Notes: generated by a model from the sequence alone, not told the origin. Numbered from the stretch's first letter, positions 33,534 through 44,570 are shown. The stretch: DNA of 64,000 bases from an uncultured Clostridia bacterium (GCA_934162655.1 CAKPJL010000002.1:1-64000); one strand, 5' to 3'. Numbers and translations are program-made.

Positions 33534-36500
33534 ATGAAAAATACGCTAAGAAATATATTTTTGGAAGCTGATGAAAATTATAAAATTATATGTAATACAT
33601 ATAAAATTTTAGAAAAAACTTACGAGATGAAACTACCTATTCATTCTGCTGGTCAATGGATCCTTGACAATATGTATGTACTAGAACAAGAATATCTAGA
33701 AATTTGTGAGGCTAAAAAATCGCTAAAACATGTTAGACTTCCTGTTATAAAAACTTCTGAGGGGAGTAAATATATAAGTATATATTACCTTGCATATGAA
33801 CTAGTAGAACAAAATACCGGGTATATAGATCAAAATGTTATTATGAATTGTCTAAGGGAACATCAAAAGACTTCATATTTAACATCAGAAGAGTTAAACT
33901 TATTTATACTTATGATAAAAGTTGGACTTCTTAAATTTATAGCACGTGTAGCTACAAATATATGCCATGCCCAAATGCAAAAGCTGATTGTAGAAGATTT
34001 GCTAAGAAAAAATACATTTGATATAGCTAAAATTTCTAATGATATAGAAAGCGAATTTGTTGCATTTAGGAATTTTAAAACTTATATTTTGGAAGAGGCT
34101 AAAATTAAAAATGCAAATACTGCATTCGTTGAATATATGGCTTATCGATTAAAAGAATTAGGAAAAAAGGGTGAAAAGTATTACGAAGTATTAAAAAATG
34201 AATCTGAAAAAATAGGTTTTACAATAGATGAGGCAATAATAAAAGAACATCTAGAAATAGCAAAGACAACAGATTATATGGGAAGAGCAATACTTTCATA
34301 TAAAAAACTTATAGGAATTAATTTTAGAGAGATTTTTGAAGCAGTAAATAAAGTAGATGAAACTTTAAAAGAAGGTGATTACACAAAAGAATTCCAAAAA
34401 TGCGATTATAAAACTAAAAATAGATATAGAAATTATATAATTAAAATTGCCAAAAAATATAATGTATCTGAATTGTATGTGGCAAAAAAAGCAGTAGATT
34501 GCTCTAAAAAATATAAAAAACATGTTGGATTTTTCTTGTGTTCTGATGAAAAGTATTTATTAAAAAAAGAGATGGGAAAATCTTATATCTCAGATTTGAT
34601 AAACATTAAATTGATAGACAAGATAAAACCAGCAATTTATATACTTTCAATTTTAATACTTGCATTTGAACTTACTGTACTATTTACTGTTAATTTTATA
34701 GATTTAGGGAATTTAGCTCTAAATATAATAGCCTATATTATATCATTTGGATTTTTTACTGAAATTTCAGAAAAACTAATAAATTATTTTATTAGAAAAA
34801 ATATGATACCAGAAACTCTGCCAAGATTTGATTTTGCAAAAACCATTGACGAGGATTGTACTACATATGTAATAATGCCAACAGTCATTTCTTCAATAGA
34901 AAAGTTAGATGATATGATAAATAAGATGGAAATAACATATCTTGCAAATCGTAGTAAAAATATGTATTACATGCTTATTGGTGATTGTATTTCTAGTAAT
35001 AAAGAACATATAATGCTAGATGATACTATCGTTGAATATGCAAAGGAAAAACTAGATAAGTTAAATGAAAAGTATGACATGCCACATAAACTTTTTAATT
35101 TTATTTATAGAAAACGTATATATTCTAAAGCAGAAGAATGTTATATGGGCTGGGAGAGAAAACGTGGAGCTATAACAGAGTTTAACAAATTTGTTTTAGG
35201 AAAACTTACTCATGAAGAAGTGGATAAAAAATTCTACGTAACATATGATGACATTGTAAGTGCCAAATATGCAATAACGATTGATGAAGATACTAATTTA
35301 TCATTGAATACAGCAAAAGACTTAGTGGCAATTATTTCTCATCCATTAAATAAACCAAGACTTACTAAAAATGGCAGAAGAGTGAAGAGTGGTTATGGAA
35401 TGATAACACCTGCTGTTGGACTAGATATTGAAGCTGCAAATAAAAGTCTTTTTTCAAAAATATTCGGTGGATTTGGAGGCTTAGACATTTATACAACTGC
35501 TGTTGCAAATGTATATCAAGATGTATTTGGCGAAGCAATATTTTGTGGAAAGGGAGTATACGATATTGCTTTATTTGATAAAATACTTTCAAATGAAATT
35601 CCTGAAAATTTAGTATTATCACATGATTTACTAGAAGGCTCTTATATGAGAGTAGGATTTGCAAGTGATATAGAAGTGCAAGATGGATTCCCAAATAACT
35701 ATATATCATACATGAAGAGAAATCATAGATGGTATAGGGGGGATATGCAAATAATTAGATGGCTTATTTCGCCTAAATCTCCACTTAATTTGCTTTCTAA
35801 ATGGAAAATATTTGATAATCTAAGAAGACCTACCGTAAATGTTATAGGAATTTGTGCTATTATACTTGCCTCTTTAATATCACTTGATGCATTTATAAAA
35901 ACAACAATACTTGTATTTCTTGCAATCAACTTTGGTACTATACTTGGAATGATCGATAAGCTAATATTTGGGTTCCATAGACATACAAAGGAGTTACAAT
36001 ATATACCAATAATTTATGGATTTGATGCAGATTTACTTACAATGTGTCAGAACTTTGTTACATTACCATATACATCATATGTGTGCATTAATGCATTTAC
36101 TAAGTCTTTGTTTAGAATGATATTTACCAAAAAACATTTACTTGAATGGACAACAGCAGAGACACTTGATAAAATGTCAAAAAAGACACTTTGGTATTAT
36201 TATTTAAATATGTTAATTAATGTCGTTTTAGGAGTATTTATTATATTTTTTAAGACACCTGATCTACCAAATGTTTTAGGGCTAAAATTATTTAAAATAG
36301 CTATTGGAATATTTTTTGTAATAGGACCAGTATTTGCATATTTGCTTGGAAATGATCATCTAATTTCTAGAAAAAAACGTCTAAATGAAGAACAAGAAAA
36401 TGAAGTTATTGATGTAGCTAAAAGAACATGGAGTTTTTTTGATACGCTAATGACTAAAACAAATAATTATTTACCAACAGATAATTTTCAAAGTAGCAGA

Positions 36501-39092
36501 AGAAACAAAATTGTAAACAGAACTTCGTCTACTAACATAGGATTTGGTATACTTGCTATAATTACAGCATATGATTTGAAATTTATAACATATGATGAAA
36601 TGATAGAAAAATTAACAAATACATACCAGACAATAGATAGTTTAGAAAAATGGAATGGACATTTATATAATTGGTATAATATAAAAACATTAGAACCATT
36701 AAGACCAAGATTTGTATCAACAGTAGATAGTGGCAACTTTGTTGCATGTCTTTATATAGCAAAGACATTCTTTGAAGATCTTATGGGAGAGAGGGCTTAT
36801 AGTAGACTTGAATCAAAAGATTATGACTTCAGAGTTAAAAGATTACTTGAACTTACAAATTTATTAATTAAAAATACAGATTTTAATTATTTATATAATA
36901 CACAAAGAAATCTATTTTCTATCGGCTATGATGTAGAGGCTGGCAAACTACTTGATAGTTATTATGATATGCTAATGTCTGAGTGTAGAACTACTAGTTT
37001 AATTGCAATAGCTAGAAGACAAGTAACTTCTAAACATTGGTTTGCACTATCTAGGAATTTAATAAAGCTTGATGGATATAAAGGACTTGTATCATGGAGT
37101 GGTACAGCATTTGAATATTTTATGCCATATATTTTTTCTAAGTCATATGAGCATACTCTAATAGACCAATCTTTATTCTTTACATTATATAGTAATATAA
37201 AATATGCAAAGAAAAACAATATTCCTTTTGGAATATCAGAATCTGCATTTGCAATTAAAGATAGAGAACTAAACTATCAATATCAAGCTTTTGGCGTGCC
37301 ATGGCTTGGACTTAAAAGAGGATTAAATAATTATCTTGTAGTAGCACCATATGCATCAGTTTTAATGCTACCATTTGCTCCAGGCAAGGTATATAAAAAT
37401 CTAAAATATTTAAAGCAACTGGGAGCATATGATTCTTATGGCTTTTATGAGTCAATAGATTATACAAAACAAGATCTAGATAGAGGTGACACCATGAAAA
37501 TAGTAAAAACTTATATGGCTCATCACCAAGGAATGATTTTATGTGCAATAAATAATTATATAAATAAAAATGTACTTCAAAAGAGATTTCATAGAAATGC
37601 AGATATAAGAGCGACTGAAATATTATTAAAAGAAAGAGAAAAAATGAGAGCAAATGTTGCTCCAAGTACAAAAGATAAATTTGAAGCTTTCAAACAAAGA
37701 AATATAGATAAGTATACAACAGATGTTAGTACGATATCTAGTGAGGATATAGACAGTACAAGTAAAGACTTTGATATTGCATTTTTAAATGGACATGGAA
37801 TGTCAGCAATTTATACTTCAAATGGTTCAACATTCCTAAACTATAAGGGAAAGATAATAAATAAACAACGTTTTAAAAATATTAAATCTACGGGTAACTT
37901 CATTGTACTAACAGATAAGACTACGCAAGAAAGAATTGATCCATGCAGTATGGATAATATAAATAATTCTTATATTAAAAAATCTATATTTACATCTAAT
38001 CTAGCATATGTAAATAATTTTATTGAAACTAAAGATATTGAAACTACTACAACTACATTTATATCTCAAGAATTTAATACAGAAATTAGAAAAATAAGTA
38101 TGTACAATAATTCAAATATAAAACGTGAGATATTAATTAATACATATTTAGAACTTGCCATGACTGACTATATGACAAATGTAGTACATCCTTCATTTAG
38201 TAATTTACAAATAGAAACTTATTATGATAATGATTTAGATACTTTGATTGCAAGCAAGAGAAAGAAGACAGAAAATGATACTGATTTTTATGTGTATTCA
38301 AAACTTGTAGGAATTGATCTTGAGAAATCTGTTGAAACAGAAAAATTAAAGATTATACAAAAACAAGAAATGGCATATGACAGTAATATAGTCAAATATC
38401 CTCTTTGGCCTGTACTTTCATATAGGGCAAGTATAATTCTAGATCCACATGAAAGGCAAGAATTTTACTACATAGTAGGGGCTACTGACTCTAAATATAA
38501 ACTTTCAAATGCTATTGTTAATTTGGATTATGATGAAATATCAAAGCAATATAAAATAGCATGTGAGCTTAATAGTGTAATAGCTAGATATTTAAAATTG
38601 GAACCTACAAGAGCGAAAATTTATAATGATATACTAAAAGACATTCTGTTTAATAAAAAAACATTAAATGCTGATGAATTCTGGAATGAAAATATTTCTC
38701 AATTAATGCTTTGGAGGTATTCTATATCTGGAGATTTACCAATACTTTTAGTTAATATTGATAAAATAGAAGATGCGGGAATAATTGATGAAGTAATTAA
38801 TTTTATGGACTATGTAAAAAATAGAAATGTTGACTTAGATATAATTATTTTAATAAATGAAAAAGAAGAAAAATATGGTCCAATATATACATATGTAAAA
38901 ACAAGACTTGATAGAGCTGTATATAGTAATTTTACAAGAGGAAATATTTATGTACTAAATGAGAAATTCTTAGTACAAAATGAAATCAAATTAATCAATT
39001 TCTTATGCTCTAAGCGTATTACAAGCGTTACAGAATTTTTGATAGAAAATACAGATAAAGAATTTAAATTAGGAGGTGGAGTAGATGAATAA
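33534..39092 (+). CDS. Cyclic beta-1,2-glucan synthase large part: GT84 plus glycoamylase-like (GH189-type) domain
   Basis: The 1852-residue protein resembles NdvB/ChvB. Residues ~1-360 form a helical N-domain; membrane helices occur near 370-420, 765-805 and 885-945. The GT84 catalytic region has ITIDEDTNLS near 583, SHDLLEGSYMRVGFASD near 695 and NHRWYRGDMQ near 730, using UDP-glucose on the cytosolic side. From about 960 comes the glycoamylase-like domain (RTWSFFDTL, NRTSSTNIGFG, ISESAFAIKD), which in characterised synthases closes the glucan ring. From ~1415 there is a first GH94-type beta-sandwich. The classical GH94 C-terminal domain is not in this protein but in the next gene, which overlaps by 8 bases. 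Start chosen by AGAGGGG at 33519-33525. Confidence 0.88.
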   Translation: MKNTLRNIFLEADENYKIICNTYKILEKTYEMKLPIHSAGQWILDNMYVLEQEYLEICEAKKSLKHVRLPVIKTSEGSKYISIYYLAYELVEQNTGYIDQNVIMNCLREHQKTSYLTSEELNLFILMIKVGLLKFIARVATNICHAQMQKLIVEDLLRKNTFDIAKISNDIESEFVAFRNFKTYILEEAKIKNANTAFVEYMAYRLKELGKKGEKYYEVLKNESEKIGFTIDEAIIKEHLEIAKTTDYMGRAILSYKKLIGINFREIFEAVNKVDETLKEGDYTKEFQKCDYKTKNRYRNYIIKIAKKYNVSELYVAKKAVDCSKKYKKHVGFFLCSDEKYLLKKEMGKSYISDLINIKLIDKIKPAIYILSILILAFELTVLFTVNFIDLGNLALNIIAYIISFGFFTEISEKLINYFIRKNMIPETLPRFDFAKTIDEDCTTYVIMPTVISSIEKLDDMINKMEITYLANRSKNMYYMLIGDCISSNKEHIMLDDTIVEYAKEKLDKLNEKYDMPHKLFNFIYRKRIYSKAEECYMGWERKRGAITEFNKFVLGKLTHEEVDKKFYVTYDDIVSAKYAITIDEDTNLSLNTAKDLVAIISHPLNKPRLTKNGRRVKSGYGMITPAVGLDIEAANKSLFSKIFGGFGGLDIYTTAVANVYQDVFGEAIFCGKGVYDIALFDKILSNEIPENLVLSHDLLEGSYMRVGFASDIEVQDGFPNNYISYMKRNHRWYRGDMQIIRWLISPKSPLNLLSKWKIFDNLRRPTVNVIGICAIILASLISLDAFIKTTILVFLAINFGTILGMIDKLIFGFHRHTKELQYIPIIYGFDADLLTMCQNFVTLPYTSYVCINAFTKSLFRMIFTKKHLLEWTTAETLDKMSKKTLWYYYLNMLINVVLGVFIIFFKTPDLPNVLGLKLFKIAIGIFFVIGPVFAYLLGNDHLISRKKRLNEEQENEVIDVAKRTWSFFDTLMTKTNNYLPTDNFQSSRRNKIVNRTSSTNIGFGILAIITAYDLKFITYDEMIEKLTNTYQTIDSLEKWNGHLYNWYNIKTLEPLRPRFVSTVDSGNFVACLYIAKTFFEDLMGERAYSRLESKDYDFRVKRLLELTNLLIKNTDFNYLYNTQRNLFSIGYDVEAGKLLDSYYDMLMSECRTTSLIAIARRQVTSKHWFALSRNLIKLDGYKGLVSWSGTAFEYFMPYIFSKSYEHTLIDQSLFFTLYSNIKYAKKNNIPFGISESAFAIKDRELNYQYQAFGVPWLGLKRGLNNYLVVAPYASVLMLPFAPGKVYKNLKYLKQLGAYDSYGFYESIDYTKQDLDRGDTMKIVKTYMAHHQGMILCAINNYINKNVLQKRFHRNADIRATEILLKEREKMRANVAPSTKDKFEAFKQRNIDKYTTDVSTISSEDIDSTSKDFDIAFLNGHGMSAIYTSNGSTFLNYKGKIINKQRFKNIKSTGNFIVLTDKTTQERIDPCSMDNINNSYIKKSIFTSNLAYVNNFIETKDIETTTTTFISQEFNTEIRKISMYNNSNIKREILINTYLELAMTDYMTNVVHPSFSNLQIETYYDNDLDTLIASKRKKTENDTDFYVYSKLVGIDLEKSVETEKLKIIQKQEMAYDSNIVKYPLWPVLSYRASIILDPHERQEFYYIVGATDSKYKLSNAIVNLDYDEISKQYKIACELNSVIARYLKLEPTRAKIYNDILKDILFNKKTLNADEFWNENISQLMLWRYSISGDLPILLVNIDKIEDAGIIDEVINFMDYVKNRNVDLDIIILINEKEEKYGPIYTYVKTRLDRAVYSNFTRGNIYVLNEKFLVQNEIKLINFLCSKRITSVTEFLIENTDKEFKLGGGVDE

Positions 39093-41145
39093 ATCTTATG
39101 AGAGTAATCTAAAATACTTTAATTTTTACGGTGGATTTAATAAAAAAGGTACTGAGTATCATATATTAAACAAAAATACTCCACTGCCTTGGTGTAATAT
39201 TCTTGCAAATGAAAATTTTGGAACGGTAATATCAAGTTATGGTACAGTATATTCTTACTTTAAAAATAGTAGAGAATATAAGATTTCATCATGGTGCAAT
39301 GATTGGGTAGAATTTGCACCTGGTGAGAAATTTAGTGGTATATTTGAAAATGATTACAATTTAATATATGGATTTGGGTATGTTAAAATATTAGAAGAAG
39401 ATGATATACTTAAAAAAACACTAGATATATTTGTACCCATGGATGAAAACTTAAAGATCCAATATATAACACTAGAAAATAAATATGGTTCTGATGTTAC
39501 ATATGATATTTCATATAAAATAAATCCTGTGCTTGGAGTTTCAGAAGAAGTAGATACATCTCATATAGTTTCAAGGCTAACATCTGATGGCAAGGTGTTA
39601 GAATTTAAAAATCCGTATAGTATGTGTTTTTCAAAAGTATCAAATTATATTGGTGTACTTAATTGCAAAAATGATGATATAAAATATACTATAAATAAAG
39701 ACGATTTTAATGTGGATGTTAGTGTACATGTAAAAGCAGCAGGTACTGTAAAATTTGCAATAGTTCTTGGCAGTTTAGAAAAATCATCAAATGTAAATGT
39801 GGATGATATTTTAACAAAATTTGATACCGAAGAAAAAATAGAAAAATCATATAAAGATACTATAAAGTATTGGAAAAACTTAGTAGTAAAAGACTTTAAT
39901 ACAGGAGATGATATGTTAGACACTATGGCAAATGGATGGTTACTTTATCAAACTGTGGTGTGTAGGCTTTATGCAAGAAGTGCTTTTTATCAAAGTGGAG
40001 GTGCACTTGGGTATCGCGATCAACTTCAAGATAGTTTAAGTCTTATTAGAACTTGGCCAGAGAGGACAAGAAAACAAATAGTTTTACATGCATCTAAACA
40101 ATTTGAAAAAGGTGATGTACTTCATTGGTGGCATAATCATAATAATGCAGGGATTAGGACATACTTTAGTGATGATTATCTATGGTTGCCATATGTTTTG
40201 GAAGAATATGTAAACATAACTCATGATAATTCTATTTTAGATGAAATGGCACCATATTTGGAAAATAAAGATATGGGAAGTGTAAGAGAGCTATACGATG
40301 TTTTTAATAATATAGATGTTACAGATAGTGTATATGGGCATGCTAAGAAGGCGATTTTATATGGACTTTCTAGAATAAGTAAAAAAAATGGCTTACTTGA
40401 TATAGGTGATGGGGATTGGAATGATGGTTTTTCAAATATTAGAGGCCAATCCGTATGGTTAACATTATTTATGATAAATATTTTAGATAGATTTATAAGT
40501 CTTGCTAAAATAAAAGAAGATGAGGAAATGATAGGTATTTGTCAAAAAAAGAGGCATTTATTAAAACAAGCTATAATAACTTATGCTTGGGAAGATAACC
40601 AATTTGTAAGAGCATTTTTTGAAAATGGTGATGTTCTTGGTAGTATGAAAAATGATGAATGTAAAATTGACCTTATATCTCAGTGTTGGGCAGTTATAGC
40701 CTTAAAAGATGATAAGGATATGAAACAAGAACTAGAACTAGCATTAAAGAGTGCAGATAAGTATTTAGTTGACAGACAAAATAAGATAGTAAAATTACTT
40801 TATCCGGCATTCGATAAGCCTAAAAATAATCCTGGATATATTAAGGCATATGTGCCTGGAATTAGAGAAAATGGCGGACAGTATACACATGCTTCTATTT
40901 GGCTTGCCAAAGCTTATTTTGAACTCAACAAAAAAGAAAAGGCAATGGAAATATTAAGTATTCTAAATCCTATTAATCATGCACTAACAAAAAAAGAGGC
41001 AGATAATTATATGGTAGAACCATATGTTATTGCAGCAGATGTTTATTCAAATCCAGAACATTTAGGTAGAGGTGGCTGGACATGGTATACTGGTTCTGCT
41101 TCTTGGATGTATAAAGTAGTAGAAGACTATTTAAGCAATAAATAA
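39085..41145 (+). CDS. GH94 family glycoside phosphorylase-like protein (split C-terminal domain of glucan synthase)
   Basis: The 686-residue protein has an N-terminal beta-sandwich (~1-270, YFNFYGGFNKKGTEYHI; LPWCNILANENFG) and a helical (alpha/alpha)6 barrel (~300-686). Barrel signatures are GGALGYRDQLQDS near 309, HWWHNHNNAGIRT near 350 and IGDGDWNDGF near 441, where the Asp is the expected general acid, plus GGWTWYTGSASWMY near the C-terminus. GH94 enzymes phosphorolyse beta-glucosides; in NdvB-type synthases this domain controls chain length. AGGAGGTGG precedes the start, which overlaps the large synthase by 8 bases. A stand-alone beta-1,2-oligoglucan phosphorylase is the alternative reading. 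Confidence 0.88.
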   Translation: MNKSYESNLKYFNFYGGFNKKGTEYHILNKNTPLPWCNILANENFGTVISSYGTVYSYFKNSREYKISSWCNDWVEFAPGEKFSGIFENDYNLIYGFGYVKILEEDDILKKTLDIFVPMDENLKIQYITLENKYGSDVTYDISYKINPVLGVSEEVDTSHIVSRLTSDGKVLEFKNPYSMCFSKVSNYIGVLNCKNDDIKYTINKDDFNVDVSVHVKAAGTVKFAIVLGSLEKSSNVNVDDILTKFDTEEKIEKSYKDTIKYWKNLVVKDFNTGDDMLDTMANGWLLYQTVVCRLYARSAFYQSGGALGYRDQLQDSLSLIRTWPERTRKQIVLHASKQFEKGDVLHWWHNHNNAGIRTYFSDDYLWLPYVLEEYVNITHDNSILDEMAPYLENKDMGSVRELYDVFNNIDVTDSVYGHAKKAILYGLSRISKKNGLLDIGDGDWNDGFSNIRGQSVWLTLFMINILDRFISLAKIKEDEEMIGICQKKRHLLKQAIITYAWEDNQFVRAFFENGDVLGSMKNDECKIDLISQCWAVIALKDDKDMKQELELALKSADKYLVDRQNKIVKLLYPAFDKPKNNPGYIKAYVPGIRENGGQYTHASIWLAKAYFELNKKEKAMEILSILNPINHALTKKEADNYMVEPYVIAADVYSNPEHLGRGGWTWYTGSASWMYKVVEDYLSNK

Positions 41146-41152
41146 ATATTTT

Positions 41153-41184
41153 AAAACAGTGTTAGATATAACACTGTTTTTTTG
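41153..41184 (+). terminator. Intrinsic terminator after the GH94 gene
   Basis: A 12-bp stem AAAACAGTGTTA (41153-41164) / TAACACTGTTTT (41169-41180) with a GATA loop is followed by more T residues. Confidence 0.9.
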
Positions 41185-41206
41185 TGGTATAATTTACCAA
41201 AAATGG

Positions 41207-41234
41207 TTGAAAATTTCTAGTTTTGTGATATAAT
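41207..41234 (+). promoter_or_regulatory. Promoter of tig-clpP-clpX
   Basis: TTGAAA (41207-41212), 16 bases, TATAAT (41229-41234) preceded by TGA. No CIRCE or CtsR operator is visible near it. Confidence 0.7.
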
Positions 41235-41265
41235 ATAGTAGTTATAATTTAATGGAGGAATTTAA

Positions 41266-42555
41266 ATGGAAGTAAAAATAGAAAAACAAGAAAAATCAAA
41301 AGTAATACTTGAATTTACTATGAAAAAGGAAGACTTTGTAAAAGAAATGGATAAAGCATTTGAAAAAAATCAAAAGTACTTTAAAGTACCTGGATTTAGA
41401 AATGGTAAAGTTCCAAGAAATGTCGTAGAAAAAGTTTATGGCGAGGGTGTTTTATATGAAACAGTTATCGAAAATAATGTAGATAATGAGTATATAAAAG
41501 CAATAACTGAAAATAAAATAGATGTAGTTTCAAGACCAGAACTTGATATTAAACAAATTGGTAGTGATAAAGATTTTATATATACAATAACTGTATATAC
41601 AAAACCAGAAATAAAAGTTAAAAAATATAAAGGATTAGAGATAAAAAAAGTAGAAGCAAAAGTTACAGCTGCAGATGTAAATAAAGAAATAGATAAAGTA
41701 AGAGAAAAAAATGCAGTAGTAGAGGAAGTAAAAGATAGAGCTCTAAAATCAGGAGACATTTCAAACATTAATTTTGAAGGATTTGTTGATGGAGTAGCTT
41801 TTGAAGGCGGAAAAGCTGAAAACTTTGATTTAACAATTGGAAGCAATCAATTCATTCCTGGTTTTGAGGATCAACTAATAGGAATGAAAATAGGGGAAGA
41901 AAGAGAAATAAATGTAAAGTTCCCAGAAGAATATCATAGTAAAGAATTAGCAGGAAAAGACTCTATGTTTAAAGTAAAATTAAACTCTATAAAAGAAAAA
42001 ATACTTGCTAAATTAGATGATGAATTTGCAAAAGATGTTTCTTCATTTGAAACATTAGATGAATATAAAAAAGATGTAAAGGCAAAACTTTTAGAATCTA
42101 AGAAAAAACAAGCAGAAGCTGAAAAAGAAACTGAAACAATAGCTAAGCTTGTAGACGAAGTTGAAGGAGACATTCCAGATGCTATGATTGAACATGAAAT
42201 TGACCATATGATGGAACAATTTAATCAAAATCTAGCATACCAAGGTTTAGATATAGATAAATATTGCGAATACATGGGTTCTTCAAAAGAAAAATTCAGA
42301 GAAACACTAAAACCAAATGCTACTCGTGATGTTAAATTAAAATTAGCTCTTGAATTTATAAATAAAGAAGAAAAAGTTGGAGTTTCAGAAAAAGAAATAG
42401 ATGAGAAAATAATTGAACTTTCTAAAATGTATGGCGATAAAGAAAATCAAGCAGATAACTTGCTTAAAAATGAAAATGCAAGAACATATATGAGAGAGCA
42501 ATTAACACAAGAAAAAACTTTAAAAATCGTTACAGATTCTGTTATAGAAAAATAG
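41266..42555 (+). CDS. tig: Trigger factor
   Basis: This 429-residue ribosome-bound chaperone is also a peptidyl-prolyl isomerase. The N-terminal ribosome-binding domain contains the signature FRNGKVPRNVVEKVYG near residues 45-60. The FKBP-type domain follows (~150-245, with DISNINFEGFVDG and FIPGFEDQLIGMKIGEE). The C-terminal arm domain is helical. The length is standard. TGGAGGA precedes the start. It is first in the conserved tig-clpP-clpX order. A 15-bp hairpin lies between tig and clpP and could reduce downstream transcription. Confidence 0.97.
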   Translation: MEVKIEKQEKSKVILEFTMKKEDFVKEMDKAFEKNQKYFKVPGFRNGKVPRNVVEKVYGEGVLYETVIENNVDNEYIKAITENKIDVVSRPELDIKQIGSDKDFIYTITVYTKPEIKVKKYKGLEIKKVEAKVTAADVNKEIDKVREKNAVVEEVKDRALKSGDISNINFEGFVDGVAFEGGKAENFDLTIGSNQFIPGFEDQLIGMKIGEEREINVKFPEEYHSKELAGKDSMFKVKLNSIKEKILAKLDDEFAKDVSSFETLDEYKKDVKAKLLESKKKQAEAEKETETIAKLVDEVEGDIPDAMIEHEIDHMMEQFNQNLAYQGLDIDKYCEYMGSSKEKFRETLKPNATRDVKLKLALEFINKEEKVGVSEKEIDEKIIELSKMYGDKENQADNLLKNENARTYMREQLTQEKTLKIVTDSVIEK

Positions 42556-42561
42556 TTTAAG

Positions 42562-42597
42562 TTTAAAATAATATAGAAGACTCTATATTATTTTAAA
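42562..42597 (+). terminator. Hairpin between tig and clpP, possible partial terminator
   Basis: A perfect 15-bp stem (42562-42576 with 42583-42597, around AATAATATAG/CTATATTATT) with a 6-base loop. It is entirely AT-rich apart from one pair and is followed by TTTATATATT, so termination is probably partial. Confidence 0.6.
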
Positions 42598-42626
42598 TTT
42601 ATATATTATATTTAGGAGGTATAAGT

Positions 42627-43238
42627 ATGATAAATAATAGTTTAGTCCCAATGGTAATTGAACAAACAAGTAAAGGAGAAAGATCTTACGATATTTATTC
42701 AAGACTATTAAAAGAAAGAATAATATTTTTAAGCGATGAAGTAAATGATGTAACTGCATCACTTGTTATAGCACAACTTTTGTTTTTAGATGCGGAAGAT
42801 CCAGGTAAAGATATATTCTTATATATAAACAGTCCTGGTGGTAGCGTTACAGCAGGTATGGGTATTTTTGATACAATGCAATATATAAAATCTGATGTGG
42901 CTACTATATGCGTAGGTATGGCCGCTTCAATGGGTGCATTTTTACTTGCGGCAGGAGCAAAAGGCAAAAGATTTGCACTTCCAAATTCTACAATAATGAT
43001 ACATCAACCACTTGGAGGAATGCAAGGTCAAGCAAGTGACATGAAAATTCATGCTGAATATATTTTAAAAGTTAAAGAAAAATTAAATAAAATTTTAAGC
43101 GAAAGAACAGGTAAAAGTTTTGAACAAGTAGAAAAAGATACAGATAGAGATAATTTCTTATCAGCAGATGAAGCAAAAGAATATGGATTAATTGATGATG
43201 TAATGACTAATATTTCAGAAATTTCTAAGGAGAAATAA
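42627..43238 (+). CDS. clpP: ATP-dependent Clp protease proteolytic subunit
   Basis: The 203-residue serine protease forms a 14-mer that degrades proteins fed by ClpX. The catalytic triad is visible: Ser in [11 protein letters not shown] near residue 98, His in IMIHQPLGG near 123 and Asp in [10 protein letters not shown] near 172. [15 protein letters not shown] near 67 is the oxyanion-loop region. The length is standard and no propeptide processing motif is evident. AGGAGGT precedes the start. It is followed after 3 bases by clpX. There is no upstream CtsR box. Confidence 0.98.
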   Translation: MINNSLVPMVIEQTSKGERSYDIYSRLLKERIIFLSDEVNDVTASLVIAQLLFLDAEDPGKDIFLYINSPGGSVTAGMGIFDTMQYIKSDVATICVGMAASMGAFLLAAGAKGKRFALPNSTIMIHQPLGGMQGQASDMKIHAEYILKVKEKLNKILSERTGKSFEQVEKDTDRDNFLSADEAKEYGLIDDVMTNISEISKEK

Positions 43239-43241
43239 TTT

Positions 43242-44564
43242 ATGGCACCAAAAAAAGGTAAAAAAAACAACTTAAAAGATTTTGATAATATAGAAGATTT
43301 AATATTTTGTTCTTTTTGTGGAAGACTTAAACATGAGGTAAACAAATTAATAGAAGGACCAGATGGAATATTTATTTGTGATGAATGCGTTGAAATTTGT
43401 CACAAAATAATGTCTGATGGGGATGATTTAAAAAAGAGTAATTTATCTGCAAATAGTAATTCAGAAAATATGTCGGAATTACAAAAAGAATTAATTGAAT
43501 CCGATGAATTACCAGTGCCAGAGAAAATAAAACGTGTTCTTGATGAATATGTAATTGGTCAAGATGAAGCAAAAAAAGTTTTGTCTGTTGCGGTATATAA
43601 TCACTATAAAAGAATTAACAATTTAGATAAAATTGATGATGTTGAGCTTCAAAAAAGTAATATCTTGCTTATTGGCCCTACCGGTTGTGGTAAGACATTA
43701 CTTGCTCAGACACTTGCTAAAATATTACATGTACCATTTGCAATAGCAGATGCTACTACTCTTACAGAAGCAGGATATGTTGGAGAGGATGTAGAAAATA
43801 TTTTATTAAGACTTATTCAAGCTGCTGACTTTGATATATCAAAGGCTGAAAAGGGAATAATATATATTGATGAAATAGACAAAATTTCTAGAAAATCTGA
43901 AAACCCATCTATCACACGTGATGTTAGTGGTGAGGGTGTACAACAAGCACTTTTAAAAATTATAGAAGGAACTGTTGCAAATGTTCCTCCACAAGGTGGT
44001 AGAAAACATCCACAACAAGAATTTATTAAAATTGACACTAGTAATATATTATTTATATGTGGTGGTGCTTTCGATGGACTAGACAAAATAATACAATCAA
44101 GAATGGAAAATAAGTCAATGGGATTTGGTGCAAAGGTAGAGAGTAAAAAAGATATTGATTTAGGCAAACTATATAAGAATGCTCAACCTCACGACATAAT
44201 AAAATATGGCCTAATTCCTGAACTTGTAGGTAGACTTCCAGTGATAACTTCACTTTCTAACCTAAATCGTGAAGCTCTAATTGATATTTTAACAAAACCT
44301 AGAAATGCTTTGTTAAAACAATATACAAAATTATTTAAGCTAGATAATGTAAAGTTAGAGATTAAAGATGAGGCAATTAATAAAATTGTTGATTTAGCAC
44401 TTGAAAGAAAAACTGGTGCTAGAGGACTTAGAGCTATAATGGAAGATGTAATGATGGATGCAATGTATGAAGTGCCATCTAATAAAAAAATATCAAAATG
44501 TGTTATAACAGCAGGAGTTGTAGATAAAAAAGTAAAACCAGCTTATGAGTTAAGAAAACAATAA
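43242..44564 (+). CDS. clpX: ATP-dependent protease ATP-binding subunit ClpX
   Basis: This 440-residue AAA+ unfoldase has the N-terminal four-Cys zinc domain (FCSFCGR near residue 25 and CDECVEIC near 48), Walker A GPTGCGKT near 146, pore loop GYVGEDVE near 179, Walker [11 protein letters not shown] near 206, the RKHPQQEF segment and the sensor-2 GARGLR near 388. The ClpP-docking IGF loop reads KSMGFGA (near 290), giving an MGF variant of the loop tip. The ribosome binding site AAGGAGAAA overlaps the clpP stop. It is last in the tig-clpP-clpX operon and ends in a terminator. Confidence 0.97.
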   Translation: MAPKKGKKNNLKDFDNIEDLIFCSFCGRLKHEVNKLIEGPDGIFICDECVEICHKIMSDGDDLKKSNLSANSNSENMSELQKELIESDELPVPEKIKRVLDEYVIGQDEAKKVLSVAVYNHYKRINNLDKIDDVELQKSNILLIGPTGCGKTLLAQTLAKILHVPFAIADATTLTEAGYVGEDVENILLRLIQAADFDISKAEKGIIYIDEIDKISRKSENPSITRDVSGEGVQQALLKIIEGTVANVPPQGGRKHPQQEFIKIDTSNILFICGGAFDGLDKIIQSRMENKSMGFGAKVESKKDIDLGKLYKNAQPHDIIKYGLIPELVGRLPVITSLSNLNREALIDILTKPRNALLKQYTKLFKLDNVKLEIKDEAINKIVDLALERKTGARGLRAIMEDVMMDAMYEVPSNKKISKCVITAGVVDKKVKPAYELRKQ

Positions 44565-44570
44565 AATATC

